A DNA stretch of 64,000 bases from Reichenbachiella faecimaris. Its GTDB lineage: Bacteria > Bacteroidota > Bacteroidia > Cytophagales > Cyclobacteriaceae. The translations under genes and the position numbers were made by a program. This document shows positions 37,732-48,307 of the stretch, one piece after another. The notes under the pieces were generated by a model, which ran no database searches, was not told the origin of the DNA, and saw nothing but the letters and a program-made list of their open reading frames with translations. The DNA is taken from positions 186,001-250,000 of the forward strand of contig NZ_FWYF01000005.1 in NCBI RefSeq assembly GCF_900176375.1, read 5' to 3'. Positions within the stretch are counted from its first letter, which is position 1. The number at the start of each line of letters is the position of its first letter.

Positions 37732-40155
37732 ATGAAACTGATCAGATTCATTTTTGCCTTAGGGCTCACACTTACTTTCTTTTTTTACCTCAATTTTAGC
37801 CAAGGAAAAATCCCTGCATTAGGGAGTTTCTTAAGTCCATTTACAGGTTTCTGGCAGAATGGAGAAGTAGACGGACTAAGCCTTCCTTCTACCTTGGAGT
37901 CAGATCAATTGGGCGCTCCAGTGATTATTAAATTCGATGATCACTTCGTTCCCCATATTTTTGCCGAGAACGATTATGACCTATATTTTGCTCAGGGTTT
38001 TGTCACGGCCTACCACAGATTATGGCAAATGGAATTTCAAGTCTTGGCTGCAGCTGGTCGTACAGCCGAAGTCATTGGAGAAAGTCAATTGAAATTCGAC
38101 AGGATTCAACGAAGAAAGGGGCTTGTTTATGGTGCCAAACGATCATTAGAAGTAGCCCAAAAAGACCCTGAAGTAAAACAAATGATTCAGGCATATACTG
38201 ATGGCATCAATTTTTGGATAGATCAACTAGACTATGCAGACTATCCAATTGAGTACAAGCTGCTGAATTATGCTCCCGAGCCCTGGACTAATTTAAAAGC
38301 TATGTTGTTATTGAAAAATATGGCAGATATGCTTTCAAGGGGAGAGAACGATTTAGAAAACACGAATGCATTGCAGGTATTTGGTTTAGAAAATTTCAAT
38401 AAGTTGTTTCCAGAAACTTATGACAATATTGATCCAGTTATTCCTTCTGGAACTGACTGGGACTTTCAGGCAAAAACCGTTGAACAACCCGAGGTCGAAT
38501 TTCCGCAAATATTCACCAATGATATAATTGAAAAACCTGATCCCAGGAATGGTTCAAACAATTTTGTAGTGTCTGCCGAACGAACTGCCAATGGCAAGGT
38601 ACTACTGGCTAATGAACCTGATTTGAGCTTAAATCTGCCTTCTATATGGTATGTGGTTCAACTCAATGCACCTGGGATTAATACTATGGGAGCTTCTCTT
38701 CCAGGCGCGCCAAATGTAATCATAGGATTCAATGATTCAATTGCCTGGGGATTAACCAACGCCAAGCGTGATGTTGTGGATTGGTATAATATTAAATTTC
38801 GCAATGAAAAAAGGGAGGAATACCAGTATGATGATAAATGGTTGAAAACAGAAAAAGTAGTAGAACATTTCCAAGTCAAAAATGGTGAAGATTTTGCTGA
38901 CACAATTGTGTATACGCACTATGGACCTGTGACTTATGACAAGAGCTTTCTTGGGGATAGCAACCAAGTGAATCTTGCAATGAAATGGACTGCTCATGAG
39001 GCCTCAAAAGAATTAAGAACGCTGTATGAGGTAAACAGAGCAAAGAACTATGATGAATTTATTCAGGCATTTCAATTTTATACTGGGCCACCACAGAATT
39101 TTGCTTTCGCCAGTGCCAGTGGAGATATCGCACTTACCATTCAAGGAAAATTCCCAGCAAAGTGGAGGGGGCAAGGTAAGTTTCTATTGGATGGCAGGGA
39201 TTCTCGAAATGAATGGGAGTCTATCATTCCTTACGAACAAAATGCTACCGTAAAAAACCCTGAAAGAGGATTCGTCAGTTCAGCAAATCAGCATCCTGTA
39301 GATTCAACCTATCCCTACTATGTATATGACTATAATTATGAATTTTACCGAAACAGAAGAATCAATGATCGACTAAAGCTTCTGAATCAAGTGACAGTAA
39401 AGGATATGATTCGTTTGCAAAACGATAACTATAACTATAGAGCCTCTGAAAGCTTGCCGCTTATGTTAGCAAGTTTGGATACGACTGGTTTCACTAACGA
39501 AAAAAGAAAAGCTTTTCATTTACTTAAGCAATGGGATTATTTTGCTGAAGCTGAATGGATCGCACCTACCATATATCAAGTTTGGTGGGATGAGCTATAT
39601 GGATTGATTTGGGATGAATTTGATAATCAACAGCTGGCTATGACGAAACCACATGTATTCAACACTATTTATTTAATGTCTAACGACTCATTAAGTAAGT
39701 ACTTTGACCTCCAGGCAACATCAAAGAAAGAGACACTTGAAGATCTCATCAATTTGTCGTTTGATTCATCTCTGGAGAAACTTGAAAATTGGAAAGACGC
39801 GAATGACTCTGAGTATATTTGGTACAAGTACAAAAACACACGAGTTAAGCATCTGCTAGGCTTGGATCCATTTTCATTTGAGCAGGTAAAAATAGGAGGG
39901 TACAAGAATATTGTAAATGCTGCAAGCGGCCGTCATGGCCCGAGTTGGCGTATGGTGGTTGAATTGGATGAGGCTGGGCCTAAAGCTTGGGGTGTCTATC
40001 CAGGTAGTCAAACAGGCAATCCAGGTAATCCTAACTACGGACATATGATTGAAGACTGGGCAAGTGGAAATTATGCTCCATTGCTGTTCTTGGGATCATC
40101 TAGAGAGAATAATGAAAGAGTAATTTTCACACAAACCCTTCAACAAGATAACTAA
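37732..40155 (+). CDS. penicillin acylase family protein (Ntn hydrolase)
   Basis: A protein of 807 residues starting MKLIRFIFALGLTLTFFFYL, with an uncleaved anchor or signal; the longer frame from 37654 is less likely. It has alpha-chain features (FAQGFVTAYHRLWQMEFQVLAAAGR). The precursor junction is followed by the autocatalytic nucleophile Ser275 in NGSNNFVVSAERT. The beta chain ends GNPNYGHMIEDWASGNYAPL. It cleaves amide bonds of N-acyl compounds, such as acyl-homoserine lactones or beta-lactam side chains; the substrate is not predictable. The TAATG overlap with the next gene shows co-transcription. Confidence 0.93.
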   Translation: MKLIRFIFALGLTLTFFFYLNFSQGKIPALGSFLSPFTGFWQNGEVDGLSLPSTLESDQLGAPVIIKFDDHFVPHIFAENDYDLYFAQGFVTAYHRLWQMEFQVLAAAGRTAEVIGESQLKFDRIQRRKGLVYGAKRSLEVAQKDPEVKQMIQAYTDGINFWIDQLDYADYPIEYKLLNYAPEPWTNLKAMLLLKNMADMLSRGENDLENTNALQVFGLENFNKLFPETYDNIDPVIPSGTDWDFQAKTVEQPEVEFPQIFTNDIIEKPDPRNGSNNFVVSAERTANGKVLLANEPDLSLNLPSIWYVVQLNAPGINTMGASLPGAPNVIIGFNDSIAWGLTNAKRDVVDWYNIKFRNEKREEYQYDDKWLKTEKVVEHFQVKNGEDFADTIVYTHYGPVTYDKSFLGDSNQVNLAMKWTAHEASKELRTLYEVNRAKNYDEFIQAFQFYTGPPQNFAFASASGDIALTIQGKFPAKWRGQGKFLLDGRDSRNEWESIIPYEQNATVKNPERGFVSSANQHPVDSTYPYYVYDYNYEFYRNRRINDRLKLLNQVTVKDMIRLQNDNYNYRASESLPLMLASLDTTGFTNEKRKAFHLLKQWDYFAEAEWIAPTIYQVWWDELYGLIWDEFDNQQLAMTKPHVFNTIYLMSNDSLSKYFDLQATSKKETLEDLINLSFDSSLEKLENWKDANDSEYIWYKYKNTRVKHLLGLDPFSFEQVKIGGYKNIVNAASGRHGPSWRMVVELDEAGPKAWGVYPGSQTGNPGNPNYGHMIEDWASGNYAPLLFLGSSRENNERVIFTQTLQQDN

Positions 40156-40526
40156 TGCTTTTTATTTTCAGACTTATACTCATAGCAGTATTGACCTACC
40201 TTATAGCCATGATGGCTCCTTGGTGGTCAGCAATTTTGTGTGCTGCAATTGTTGCGTTTTTCCTTCCTGGAAATAACTTCAATGCTTTTCTCAGTGGTTT
40301 TATGGGAGTAGGGTTGATTTGGATGGTTATGGCATGGAAGCTCGATGTTGAAACGAACTCAATAATGTCTCAGAAAATGGTAGAACTCTTCCCAGTTGAT
40401 GAGGTGAACATGCTGATAATCGCTTCTGCTATTATAGGAGGCTTGGCTGGAGCACTAGGCGCATTTAGCGGGAATAGCTTCCGCCAAATGTTCGTAAGAA
40501 AAAAAGAGAAAAGTTTCTACAACTGA
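40155..40526 (+). CDS. small integral membrane protein
   Basis: A 123-residue protein with three or four hydrophobic helices (FRLILIAVLTYLIAMMAPW, SAILCAAIVAFFLP, FMGVGLIWMVMAW and MLIIASAIIGGLAGALG). Its ATG overlaps the acylase stop by one base (TAATG), so both are made from one transcript. The family is not recognised. It may assist or anchor the acylase in the membrane; this is inferred from position only. Confidence 0.75.
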   Translation: MLFIFRLILIAVLTYLIAMMAPWWSAILCAAIVAFFLPGNNFNAFLSGFMGVGLIWMVMAWKLDVETNSIMSQKMVELFPVDEVNMLIIASAIIGGLAGALGAFSGNSFRQMFVRKKEKSFYN

Positions 40527-40528
40527 GC

Positions 40529-41053
40529 CTAAAGGTCTGATAGATGATGTACGTGTTCGTCTATGAGGTCAATTCTTTGTGTAATTACCTCAATATATTT
40601 TCCTGCTTCCTTTTCAAGTGACTCAGTTTCTTTGATGTATTTACTACCTCCTTTTTTGCCGTAATTTTTTTCAACGTCATTGAACTTGTTGCACTCTTTG
40701 TGTAGAAAATCAAGGAAGCTTTTAGTCGTATATTTTTCTTCCACATGCTCGATATCATCCAATGTTGCTTTGGCTTCCTGATCACTACTCTCGTCGTACT
40801 TTGCCTTTACAGTTTGGTATAGTACCGTGTCGTAGTGATGAATTTTATTGAGTAACCTTACCATTTCAACCCTATAAGTTCTATTTTGGCAATACTCAGA
40901 AAGCCCTTCGTATTTCCCCAAATTAACGGCTTCTCCATCCCATTTAGATGTCAGTTCGTCTATTATTTCCGTGATGTTTTCTGATTCACTCTGAGCCATA
41001 ATGACTGATGATATACTTAGCATGGTCAGGGTGAAAATTAGGAGACGTTTCAT
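40529..41053 (-). CDS. secreted helical protein, unknown function
   Basis: A 174-residue protein with signal peptide KRLLIFTLTMLSISSVIMAQ. The mature part is rich in charged helices (NKIHHYDTVLYQTVKAKYDES, KKGGSKYIKETESLEKEAGKYI), with a few Cys residues (ICRD absent; CQNR and HKECN seen). No family is recognised and no catalytic motif is seen. It is periplasmic and monocistronic, converging with the small membrane protein gene. Confidence 0.7.
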   Translation of the reverse strand: MKRLLIFTLTMLSISSVIMAQSESENITEIIDELTSKWDGEAVNLGKYEGLSEYCQNRTYRVEMVRLLNKIHHYDTVLYQTVKAKYDESSDQEAKATLDDIEHVEEKYTTKSFLDFLHKECNKFNDVEKNYGKKGGSKYIKETESLEKEAGKYIEVITQRIDLIDEHVHHLSDL

Positions 41054-41457
41054 AGTTTGTAGTTAGTTCTGAAAATTAAACATAGTTCGAATATGCAAGA
41101 AATCAAAAATGTTTAATCGTTGACTTGAACATCCCAATAATATCATATAGGCCATTTGGGGTTTTATTTTCTGAGCGACAGTGTGGCAGATATTGGAATA
41201 ATACAAGTTAATATATCTAAGTAAATATTTGCATAGTTCCTATCTTTCACGAATCCAATTTATTCGTAGAAGTTTTTGTTATGTTGGTCGAATATTGGTC
41301 ATATATTGTCTATAATCTTTTTGAAATGTCATTAAAAAGATCATACTTGTATAGTCAATGGAAACCTAACTAATATTAGAAAATTGATATTCAGTTAGAT
41401 TTTATTTGATCTATGAGGTTGGCTCACTATGAAAGGGTTTAGAAGCAAAATGAAGTT
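41054..41457. other. 404-base AT-rich regulatory gap, no gene seen
   Basis: No ORF with coding character is found on either strand. It separates the two divergent genes (a helical secreted protein and the TPR kinase). A near-consensus -7 sequence (TATCTTTC, 41241-41248) and a CTAACT/AGTTAG inverted repeat (about 41368-41398) are the only signals noticed. The length suggests a regulated kinase promoter. Confidence 0.4.
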
Positions 41458-44157
41458 ATGAGAATTTCAGCAGTCATTATTACGTTGCTGGTCATGTCTT
41501 TGAATATGACTGCAATAGCGCAGCAAGCCAGCTACAACGAGGCTGTGTCACTTCTTGAAAAGACAAAATACAACCAAAAAAGAGGAAATTTAGAAGGAGC
41601 AATTGGACATGCACTTTTAGGGCTAGATCAGGCCGAAACACTTGGGAATCAAGAATTGATCATTCAATTCAAAGAAGTTATTGGGGGAATATACCTTGCC
41701 AAGAAAGATTACAAAAATGCCGTCTCTTCTTACTTCGCTATAGTATTGGCTGCTGAGCGTCAAGATGATCAAGAAGGATTAGGTATGGGGAATTTGGCAT
41801 TGGCCAATACTTTTTCAGATATGGGAGCCTACGACAAGGCCAGTGATTACTATCAAAGAACCATTGATAATTTTGAAACTTTAGGAAAAAAGAGAGAAAA
41901 AGCCAATGCTATTCAAGCCTTGGGCTATAATTATAGTAACTCTAATCAATTTAGCAAGTCAATTTTAACCTTTGAGTCTCTTTTGAAATTAGCCATTTCT
42001 GAAAGTTTATACTCGTATATCAGTTCGGCTCAAAAACAATTATTTCTTGATAATATCAAAACCAACAATGCAACAGAAGCAGCCAAGTATGGTCTATCTT
42101 ATTATGAAAGAATAAAAGATAAAGGCAATAGCGCGACTCTTTCTGATGCTACAAGAAACTTGGCGCTTCAATTCATTAAAATTGGAGATAACAAGAACGC
42201 TTTGAAATTTGCCAATATCTCTGTCAACATAGATGGACAAAATACGATGTCGCTTGAAACTCTGGCCAAAGCGTATGCAGCGAATGAAAACTATAATAAA
42301 GCCATTGAAAATTTTGAAAAGGCGCTTGAGTCTAATGACAGAAAAAGAAATTCCGAAGGTATGGCTCGCAACTACAATCAGATGGCCGAATTGGCAATTG
42401 ATCGGGGAGACTTAAGAGTGGCTAGCAATAATTTGGGAAAAGCGGAAGAAATTGGAATAGAACGAAACACAAGAATCACCTTGCTTGATACCTACAGAAT
42501 GCTTGCCTTGGTCAATCAGGAGAAAGGAAATGAGGATCAGGAGGCAAAGTATAGATCCATGCACGAAGCTGTGAAACTGCAGATTGGAGATCCTGATAAA
42601 ATTGTGTCTAAGCTTTCTCGAGCCAAAGAGAATTTAGCCGAAAGTTATGAGCAAGAGGCCAGAGCAACAATATCTACTGTAGAGAACAAGAAATTAGCTC
42701 AGGAAAGGGAGAAACTAAGAGCGCAACAAAAACTTAAAGACATTGAAATCATTGAACAGCAGGCAAGATTACAGGCTCAAGAGTTGCAGAAAAAGAAACT
42801 AGAGGCCGAGCGAGCTAAGCAAGAACTTCTAATTACTGAAAAGACTAATGAAGCAAGTACGAGAGAAGCCGAGCTTGAGAGGCTTCAATTGGATGCCGAA
42901 TTGCAAAAACTGAGTGAAGAAGAACGAGATAAACGATTGGAGTTGATCGAAAAGGAGCGTGAAATCCTTAGGCAGCAAACTGAGCTTCAAGCTCAGAAAA
43001 TTGAAAGTGACCGTCAGGCGCGCATGCTTTATTTTATGGCAATTGGAGCAACTGTAATCATTCTAGCCATTTTAATGGTGGCCTTTTATCGAACCTATAA
43101 TAATAGCAAAACGATCAGAGAGCAAAATCAAAATCTAGCAGAACAGCAAAAAACAATTCTTAATAGAAACATACAACTAAAGAAAAGTTCGGAGGCCATG
43201 CTTGCCATGAACAACAAGTTGAAAAAGGCGCATGTCAACTTGAAAGTACTTCTTAAAAAGGAGCAAGCCACGAAAGAGCAATTGGAAAAAACCAATCTAG
43301 ACTTAAAAAACACTCAAGTACATTTGGTTCAAGCTGAAAAAATGTCTTCCCTTGGCCTGTTGACAGCAGGTATTGCTCATGAAATAAATAATCCCATCAA
43401 CTTCGTTTCAAGTGGGGTACAATCACTCACCAAAAATTTTGGTGAAATAGAAAGCTTTCTGGAAAATTATCAAAAAGTCTTGGCGTTAGACAATCTGGAG
43501 GAGATCAAAAAGTACGCAACAGTATTGCAAGAAGATGAAGATTTTTTGAACGAGCTTCAGGATTCTAGCAAGGAGTTACTTGAGGATGTGAGATATGGTA
43601 TTTTGAGAATTACAGAAATTGTGAATGGTTTAAGAAGCTTCTCAAGACACGATGAGGCAGAGGTGAAAGAAACAGATCTCAACGAAAGTTTTGATTCAGC
43701 ACTTTTGATTCTTAAAAACAAGTACAAAAACAAAACTGAAATCATCAAAGAAATGGATGAGACCTTACCACAAATTCAGTGCTTTCCAGGTCAATTGAAT
43801 CAGGTCTTTGTTAATTTGATAAATAATGCGATTGATGCCATTGATGAAAATGGTGAGATAAAAATCAGAACAATCAATTTAGACGACTCGTCAATTGAAA
43901 TAAGAATATCTGACAATGGAACAGGTATGCCAGAAGATGTTAAAGCCAAAATTTTTGACCCTTTCTTTACCACTAAGGAAATTGGAAAAGGCACGGGCTT
44001 AGGATTATCAATTTCTCATGGTATTATTGAGAAACATAGAGGAACTATCAGGGTAGAGAGTAAAATGGGTGTGGGAACCACTTTTATCATTAATCTACCC
44101 AAAAAGCTAGAATTAGACGATAAAATTTTAGAAGAACAAAACTTGAAATTAGGTTAG
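41458..44157 (+). CDS. TPR-sensor histidine kinase with long coiled coil
   Basis: An 899-residue kinase. A signal sequence ([20 protein letters not shown]) is followed by periplasmic TPR repeats (about residues 30-370). A long Glu/Lys/Gln-rich coiled coil (about 390-520) leads to one transmembrane helix ([21 protein letters not shown], about 522-545) and a second coiled coil. The HisKA domain has His641 in [16 protein letters not shown], the class of kinases often paired with stand-alone receivers. HATPase motifs are N box [11 protein letters not shown]1 DNGTGMP and G2 [10 protein letters not shown]. The partner receiver protein starts two bases after the stop. Confidence 0.94.
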   Translation: MRISAVIITLLVMSLNMTAIAQQASYNEAVSLLEKTKYNQKRGNLEGAIGHALLGLDQAETLGNQELIIQFKEVIGGIYLAKKDYKNAVSSYFAIVLAAERQDDQEGLGMGNLALANTFSDMGAYDKASDYYQRTIDNFETLGKKREKANAIQALGYNYSNSNQFSKSILTFESLLKLAISESLYSYISSAQKQLFLDNIKTNNATEAAKYGLSYYERIKDKGNSATLSDATRNLALQFIKIGDNKNALKFANISVNIDGQNTMSLETLAKAYAANENYNKAIENFEKALESNDRKRNSEGMARNYNQMAELAIDRGDLRVASNNLGKAEEIGIERNTRITLLDTYRMLALVNQEKGNEDQEAKYRSMHEAVKLQIGDPDKIVSKLSRAKENLAESYEQEARATISTVENKKLAQEREKLRAQQKLKDIEIIEQQARLQAQELQKKKLEAERAKQELLITEKTNEASTREAELERLQLDAELQKLSEEERDKRLELIEKEREILRQQTELQAQKIESDRQARMLYFMAIGATVIILAILMVAFYRTYNNSKTIREQNQNLAEQQKTILNRNIQLKKSSEAMLAMNNKLKKAHVNLKVLLKKEQATKEQLEKTNLDLKNTQVHLVQAEKMSSLGLLTAGIAHEINNPINFVSSGVQSLTKNFGEIESFLENYQKVLALDNLEEIKKYATVLQEDEDFLNELQDSSKELLEDVRYGILRITEIVNGLRSFSRHDEAEVKETDLNESFDSALLILKNKYKNKTEIIKEMDETLPQIQCFPGQLNQVFVNLINNAIDAIDENGEIKIRTINLDDSSIEIRISDNGTGMPEDVKAKIFDPFFTTKEIGKGTGLGLSISHGIIEKHRGTIRVESKMGVGTTFIINLPKKLELDDKILEEQNLKLG

Positions 44158-44158
44158 T

Positions 44159-45295
44159 ATGGAATTAGTATTACAACGTCCGCAACGTAAAGAAAGCGTT
44201 AAAAAGTACAGTATACTGTATGTGGACGATGAGCCGGTAAATCTTAGAATTTTTCAGCATGCATTCAAACGAGACTACAACGTTTTTACAGCACTCAATG
44301 GCTTTGATGCCTTAGAAATTCTGAATGATAAAAAAGTTGATTTGATCATTACAGATCAGCAAATGCCTCGTATGTCTGGGGTAGATCTATTGGCTAAAAT
44401 AGTTCCTAAACATCCAAGTATTGTTAGAATGATAATGACTGGTTTCAGTGATATTGGAGCTATCATCAGAGCTGTAAACGAGTTTGGCTTGGATAAGTAT
44501 TTAGTTAAACCTTGGGACAGGGATCAACTAAAAGTAGAATTCGACAAAGCACTTGAAAAGAAACATTTAGAAAATAAATCTAAGGCTGGCAAAGAAGGAT
44601 TGGATGCAGCAGATTTGGCCTTTTCTTTTTTGCCCAATGAAAGCGACCTCAAAAAAATATTCACAGATGGTTTTGTGATCTATGATAAGAATAAAGCCAA
44701 TAAGCATGGCTATTGGTTTGGAAACTCTGGAGATAAGTCAATTGCTGCTTTTTACAATGGAGCTAATTGTCAAATGAACGCTATTGCACTCAATTCATAT
44801 ATTAATATGAGTTTGACAGAAATTGTCTATAAAGAAGGTTTGACAAAAAGTACAGATATTATCAAACAACTGGCTGAGAATATCAAGGCTCGCTTTGGAG
44901 CACATGGAGATATTGGTTCATTCGATATTGCAGTAGTAGTAGTAGATAAAAAATCTAATAGAGTATCTTATGCTGGCGCAAATCAAGATATATACTGTGC
45001 TCAGGGAGAGGGTGAACTCAAGTCTGTGAAAGGAGCAAGTGAAGCCATTGATTTGAATGATTTCGAAGGGAATATTGAGCAAAAGACCTTTGAGAAGGTG
45101 TCAACACTCTATATGGTTTCCAAAGATATGATCAATCAAATCATTCCATCTGATGATGCAAAAGTTGAAGGAAAAAATTTCCTTCAAGTGCTCAAGAGTC
45201 ATTCAACAAAACCATTGGAGGAACAGTCAACTCAAATCGGAGAGAAGCTAAGCGGAGACAATACCAAGTGTATGCTGGCCTTGAAGCTCTCATAG
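44159..45295 (+). CDS. response regulator with degenerate PP2C/SpoIIE-like output domain
   Basis: A 378-residue protein. The receiver is at residues 20-135 (YVDDEP pocket, phospho-acceptor D66 in LIITDQQMP, Lys in DKYLVKPWD). The C-terminal domain resembles SpoIIE/PP2C phosphatases: HGYWFGNSGD, IALNSYINMSLTEIVYKEGLT, SFDIAVVVVDKKSNRVSYAGAN and the final DNTKCMLALKL. However, the strand that should read GDCTGHG reads YNGANCQ, so the first metal-binding Asp is lost. It is probably an inactive or binding-only domain. Co-transcribed with the kinase at 41458. Confidence 0.72.
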   Translation: MELVLQRPQRKESVKKYSILYVDDEPVNLRIFQHAFKRDYNVFTALNGFDALEILNDKKVDLIITDQQMPRMSGVDLLAKIVPKHPSIVRMIMTGFSDIGAIIRAVNEFGLDKYLVKPWDRDQLKVEFDKALEKKHLENKSKAGKEGLDAADLAFSFLPNESDLKKIFTDGFVIYDKNKANKHGYWFGNSGDKSIAAFYNGANCQMNAIALNSYINMSLTEIVYKEGLTKSTDIIKQLAENIKARFGAHGDIGSFDIAVVVVDKKSNRVSYAGANQDIYCAQGEGELKSVKGASEAIDLNDFEGNIEQKTFEKVSTLYMVSKDMINQIIPSDDAKVEGKNFLQVLKSHSTKPLEEQSTQIGEKLSGDNTKCMLALKLS

Positions 45296-45458
45296 TTTAG
45301 TAGTCTAGATTTACTCATCGACCTATTATTAGTAGATATTCGTCTAAAGCTTTGGTCTTGAAGATGATTATTTGTGTAATTTCACGAAGTCAATTTCCAA
45401 AACTTAGGAATTCGATTTTCTGTTGTTGAATCGTGAATGAATGCAAATAATATGACCG

Positions 45459-46253
45459 ATGACCTATCAGTACATTAAAACTCTAATCATCTTATTAGTG
45501 GGTTGTGCCAGCGCTCAAGCACAGCACGCCTATGAAGAAGTGGGTGAGTCCATGGAGGCCTACATCAAGGAAAACCATCTTGAACAGGTTGAAAATATTG
45601 TTCACAAATTGGCTTATTCAAAAGAATTTCTAAATCAGTTTTTAGAAAAAGAAAGACACCTTCATGCAGAAGTAGAGGGATTGAAAAAAGGTGATATCAG
45701 CATAGGTGGTGATGTGGATATCTATGTTAAACATTTTACAGAGCATCAAAATTTTACTATGATTTTGGTGCCCATAAGTATCTACAGCTTAGCAGTTTAT
45801 GATACCATTTTGTTCTCAGTCTTGGAAGTAAGTGATATTTGGCTCGAGAGAGAATTCCCTTATGATAATTTCAAAAATGATTCTATCAAGTCAAGTTTAC
45901 TTTCAATTAAAAACCATGCGCTTTTAGCCGAACATATTTATGATCAGGCACTAAGTGAATCCAATACAACCATGGGTGAGGTGCAGCTGGAATTGGATGA
46001 AACATTTATTTCTACCAATACGATCCATGAAAATGTAGGAAAAATGACCCATAGAGAAAAGAATGAATTTAAGAGTCATTGGGGGCTGCTGAAAAAAGCA
46101 TTCACACATAATGTAGACCTCAATGTGGAAATGAATGTCTATGTCTTTGGATTTGATGATCTGGAAGTGAAGTGCAAAAACGTGCGTGGGATTTCGAGTT
46201 TTAGGGTCACTCCTGGTAATATTTTCAGAAGGCATCATTTTGTCGAAGAATAA
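45459..46253 (+). CDS. secreted helical protein, unknown function
   Basis: A 264-residue protein with signal peptide TYQYIKTLIILLVGCASAQAQ. A charged helical body follows (NIVHKLAYSKEFLNQFLEKERHLHAE, then a Lys/His-rich stretch), ending in a positively charged tail (VTPGNIFRRHHFVEE). The family is not recognised. It lies 163 bases after the receiver gene and 45 bases before a lipoprotein gene on the same strand, so it may share an operon with the latter. Confidence 0.68.
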   Translation: MTYQYIKTLIILLVGCASAQAQHAYEEVGESMEAYIKENHLEQVENIVHKLAYSKEFLNQFLEKERHLHAEVEGLKKGDISIGGDVDIYVKHFTEHQNFTMILVPISIYSLAVYDTILFSVLEVSDIWLEREFPYDNFKNDSIKSSLLSIKNHALLAEHIYDQALSESNTTMGEVQLELDETFISTNTIHENVGKMTHREKNEFKSHWGLLKKAFTHNVDLNVEMNVYVFGFDDLEVKCKNVRGISSFRVTPGNIFRRHHFVEE

Positions 46254-46298
46254 ACCACTAGCTAGGAACTTTTCAATTGGTATTTTGTTTCAATCGAT

Positions 46299-46979
46299 AT
46301 GAAAGTTAGTTTATATCTTATTGCGATTTTATATCTCGCTCAGGGATGTGTTGGGACAGATACCATTGATGATCTGGTTCCAGAGAAAATAGAAATTACT
46401 AATCCATTAATAAGCCTCAAGGTAGGGGAGTCTTATAATCTGATGTACAGGTACCTAAACAATGTGGCAGAACCAGAAACAAAAGAAGTGAGGTGGGAAA
46501 CCAACAATGCATCAGTATTGACCATAAATGAGCATGGGGAGCTTACAGCTCTGGATTATGGACAAGCCGAAATTTCAGTGATCCTAGAAGAAAACAATCA
46601 AGTAATGGAAGGAATTACTGTTGTAGCCTCAGACCAAACCGTTCTACTGGTTTCAGGAGGTAAATTTGGTACGATTGCTTCTACGAGTAGTTACGAGCTA
46701 AAAGGTGATTTTGAAATGAGCAATATAGACGGAGGCGTTGAAATTTCAATTGCCGACAATTATGTTGCCTCTGAAGCATTGCCTGGTTTGTATGTCTATC
46801 TATCAAATAACCCGACGACAGTCAGTGGAGCTCTTGAAATTGGAGAAGTAAAGGTTTTTTTAGGAACGCATTCCTACAATGTAACAGCAGATGATCTTAC
46901 CGTAGACACTTACGCTTATCTCTTGTATTTTTGTAAGCCATTCAATGTAAAAGTTGGTCATGGCGAAATCCTAGACTAA
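46299..46979 (+). CDS. lipoprotein with bacterial Ig-like (Big_2) domain
   Basis: A 226-residue lipoprotein: signal MKVSLYLIAILYLAQGC (Cys17). Residues about 30-110 are a Big_2 bacterial immunoglobulin-like domain (KIEITNPLISLKVGESYNL, then VRWETNNASVLTINEHGELTALDYGQAEISV). The C-terminal half is beta-rich (VLLVSGGKFGTIASTSSYELKGDFEMSNIDGGVE). The role is probably adhesion or binding at the cell surface. It is followed after 7 bases by an outer-membrane protein gene, so both are likely one operon. Confidence 0.78.
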   Translation: MKVSLYLIAILYLAQGCVGTDTIDDLVPEKIEITNPLISLKVGESYNLMYRYLNNVAEPETKEVRWETNNASVLTINEHGELTALDYGQAEISVILEENNQVMEGITVVASDQTVLLVSGGKFGTIASTSSYELKGDFEMSNIDGGVEISIADNYVASEALPGLYVYLSNNPTTVSGALEIGEVKVFLGTHSYNVTADDLTVDTYAYLLYFCKPFNVKVGHGEILD

Positions 46980-46986
46980 TCTTTTT

Positions 46987-47862
46987 ATGAAGTTTTTGAA
47001 TGTGTTATTGACATGCGCTTTGGTAGGTATATTTGCAAATTCTGTATTGGCAGGAGGCGGTTGGGTTCATGCCAAAGGAAAGGGCTACTTTAAGCTCAGC
47101 CAATGGTGGGTGATTGCTGATAAGCATTATACGGATACAGGTGAGACAGATCCCAATGTAACTATGGGAACGTTCAATACCAGTTTCTATGGAGAATATG
47201 GAATCACGGATCGCCTAAACGGTCAAATCTACTTCCCTTTCTTTAGCCGATCTTTTCACAATGAAGTAGTTTCTGGAACCACAGGATCCGTGAATATACC
47301 TGGGCGAGCAGTCAACTCCATTGGTGATACCAACATAGGACTGAAATATGGATTGATCGTAGGCAAACCTGTGGTGCTAAGTGCTCACCTTTGGCTTGGG
47401 CTTCCCTTAGGCAAAAGTGACTTTGACGCCAATGATACGAATACCGTGCCACTGCTTACTGGAGATGGTGAATTCAATCAGATTATAGGGTTAACAGCCA
47501 GTACATCCAAGTCTTTTGGCAATGTCAATGCTTTTACGAGTTTAGGCGCTGAATTCAATAACAGAACCAATGGGTTTTCTGATGAGACTCGGGTCAATTT
47601 CGAAGTAGGTGCTGTCATAAAGGAAAAGTTGATATTGGTGTACAAATTACGTTGGCTCAATTCCTTGCAAAATGGAGATTCAAATGTCGAGAATGGCGCC
47701 AGTATATTTTCAAACAATGCCGAGTATGTAGGCTATACTTATGAGGTAGCTTATAATATCACGAATAAAATTGGAGCTACAATTAATTATGGAGCAGTAT
47801 ATTCAGCCAAATTGATTTTTGCTAACCCTTCTTATGAAGTAGGTGTATATTTTAATTTATAA
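46987..47862 (+). CDS. outer-membrane beta-barrel protein
   Basis: A 291-residue protein with signal [23 protein letters not shown]. It is followed by amphipathic strands ([40 protein letters not shown]) and an aromatic last strand (YEVGVYFNL). The layout, with [29 protein letters not shown], resembles small transporter-type barrels. The substrate is unknown. It starts 7 bases after the Big_2 lipoprotein and ends 2 bases before msrB. Confidence 0.82.
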   Translation: MKFLNVLLTCALVGIFANSVLAGGGWVHAKGKGYFKLSQWWVIADKHYTDTGETDPNVTMGTFNTSFYGEYGITDRLNGQIYFPFFSRSFHNEVVSGTTGSVNIPGRAVNSIGDTNIGLKYGLIVGKPVVLSAHLWLGLPLGKSDFDANDTNTVPLLTGDGEFNQIIGLTASTSKSFGNVNAFTSLGAEFNNRTNGFSDETRVNFEVGAVIKEKLILVYKLRWLNSLQNGDSNVENGASIFSNNAEYVGYTYEVAYNITNKIGATINYGAVYSAKLIFANPSYEVGVYFNL

Positions 47863-47864
47863 TC

Positions 47865-48248
47865 ATGGAAAAGTCAGACAAGGAATGGAAAAAAAGTCTT
47901 TCAGAAGAACAATACTACATTCTCAGGCAGAAAGGAACTGAAAGACCATTTACTGGCCAGTACAATGACCACAAAGAAGAAGGCAGGTATCTTTGTGCAG
48001 GTTGCCAGCAGGAGCTTTTCGAATCAGATGCTAAGTTTGATTCAGGCTGTGGGTGGCCAAGTTTTGACCAATCAATTGATAAAACTGCAGTAAAGGAATC
48101 TTTCGACAAATCTCATGGGATGATGCGTACAGAAATTACCTGCTCAAGCTGTGGTGGACACTTGGGACATGTATTCAATGATGGCCCCACAGAAACAGGT
48201 CAACGATATTGTATCAATTCTGTAGCCCTGAATTTCACCAAAAAATAG
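47865..48248 (+). CDS. msrB: peptide-methionine (R)-S-oxide reductase
   Basis: A 127-residue MsrB that reduces methionine-R-sulfoxide in proteins. The zinc site uses two Cys pairs, CAGC (in [11 protein letters not shown]) and CSSC (in [14 protein letters not shown]). The catalytic Cys116 is in [21 protein letters not shown] is the other strong signature. Full length for a single-domain MsrB, with no signal peptide. It is the last gene of a short operon and is spaced 2 bases after the outer-membrane barrel. Confidence 0.96.
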   Translation: MEKSDKEWKKSLSEEQYYILRQKGTERPFTGQYNDHKEEGRYLCAGCQQELFESDAKFDSGCGWPSFDQSIDKTAVKESFDKSHGMMRTEITCSSCGGHLGHVFNDGPTETGQRYCINSVALNFTKK

Positions 48249-48307
48249 GCACCTACTAAGAATTCCATCTTTCATTAATTATTTTCGCCACTCACAAGCG
48301 AGCTACT

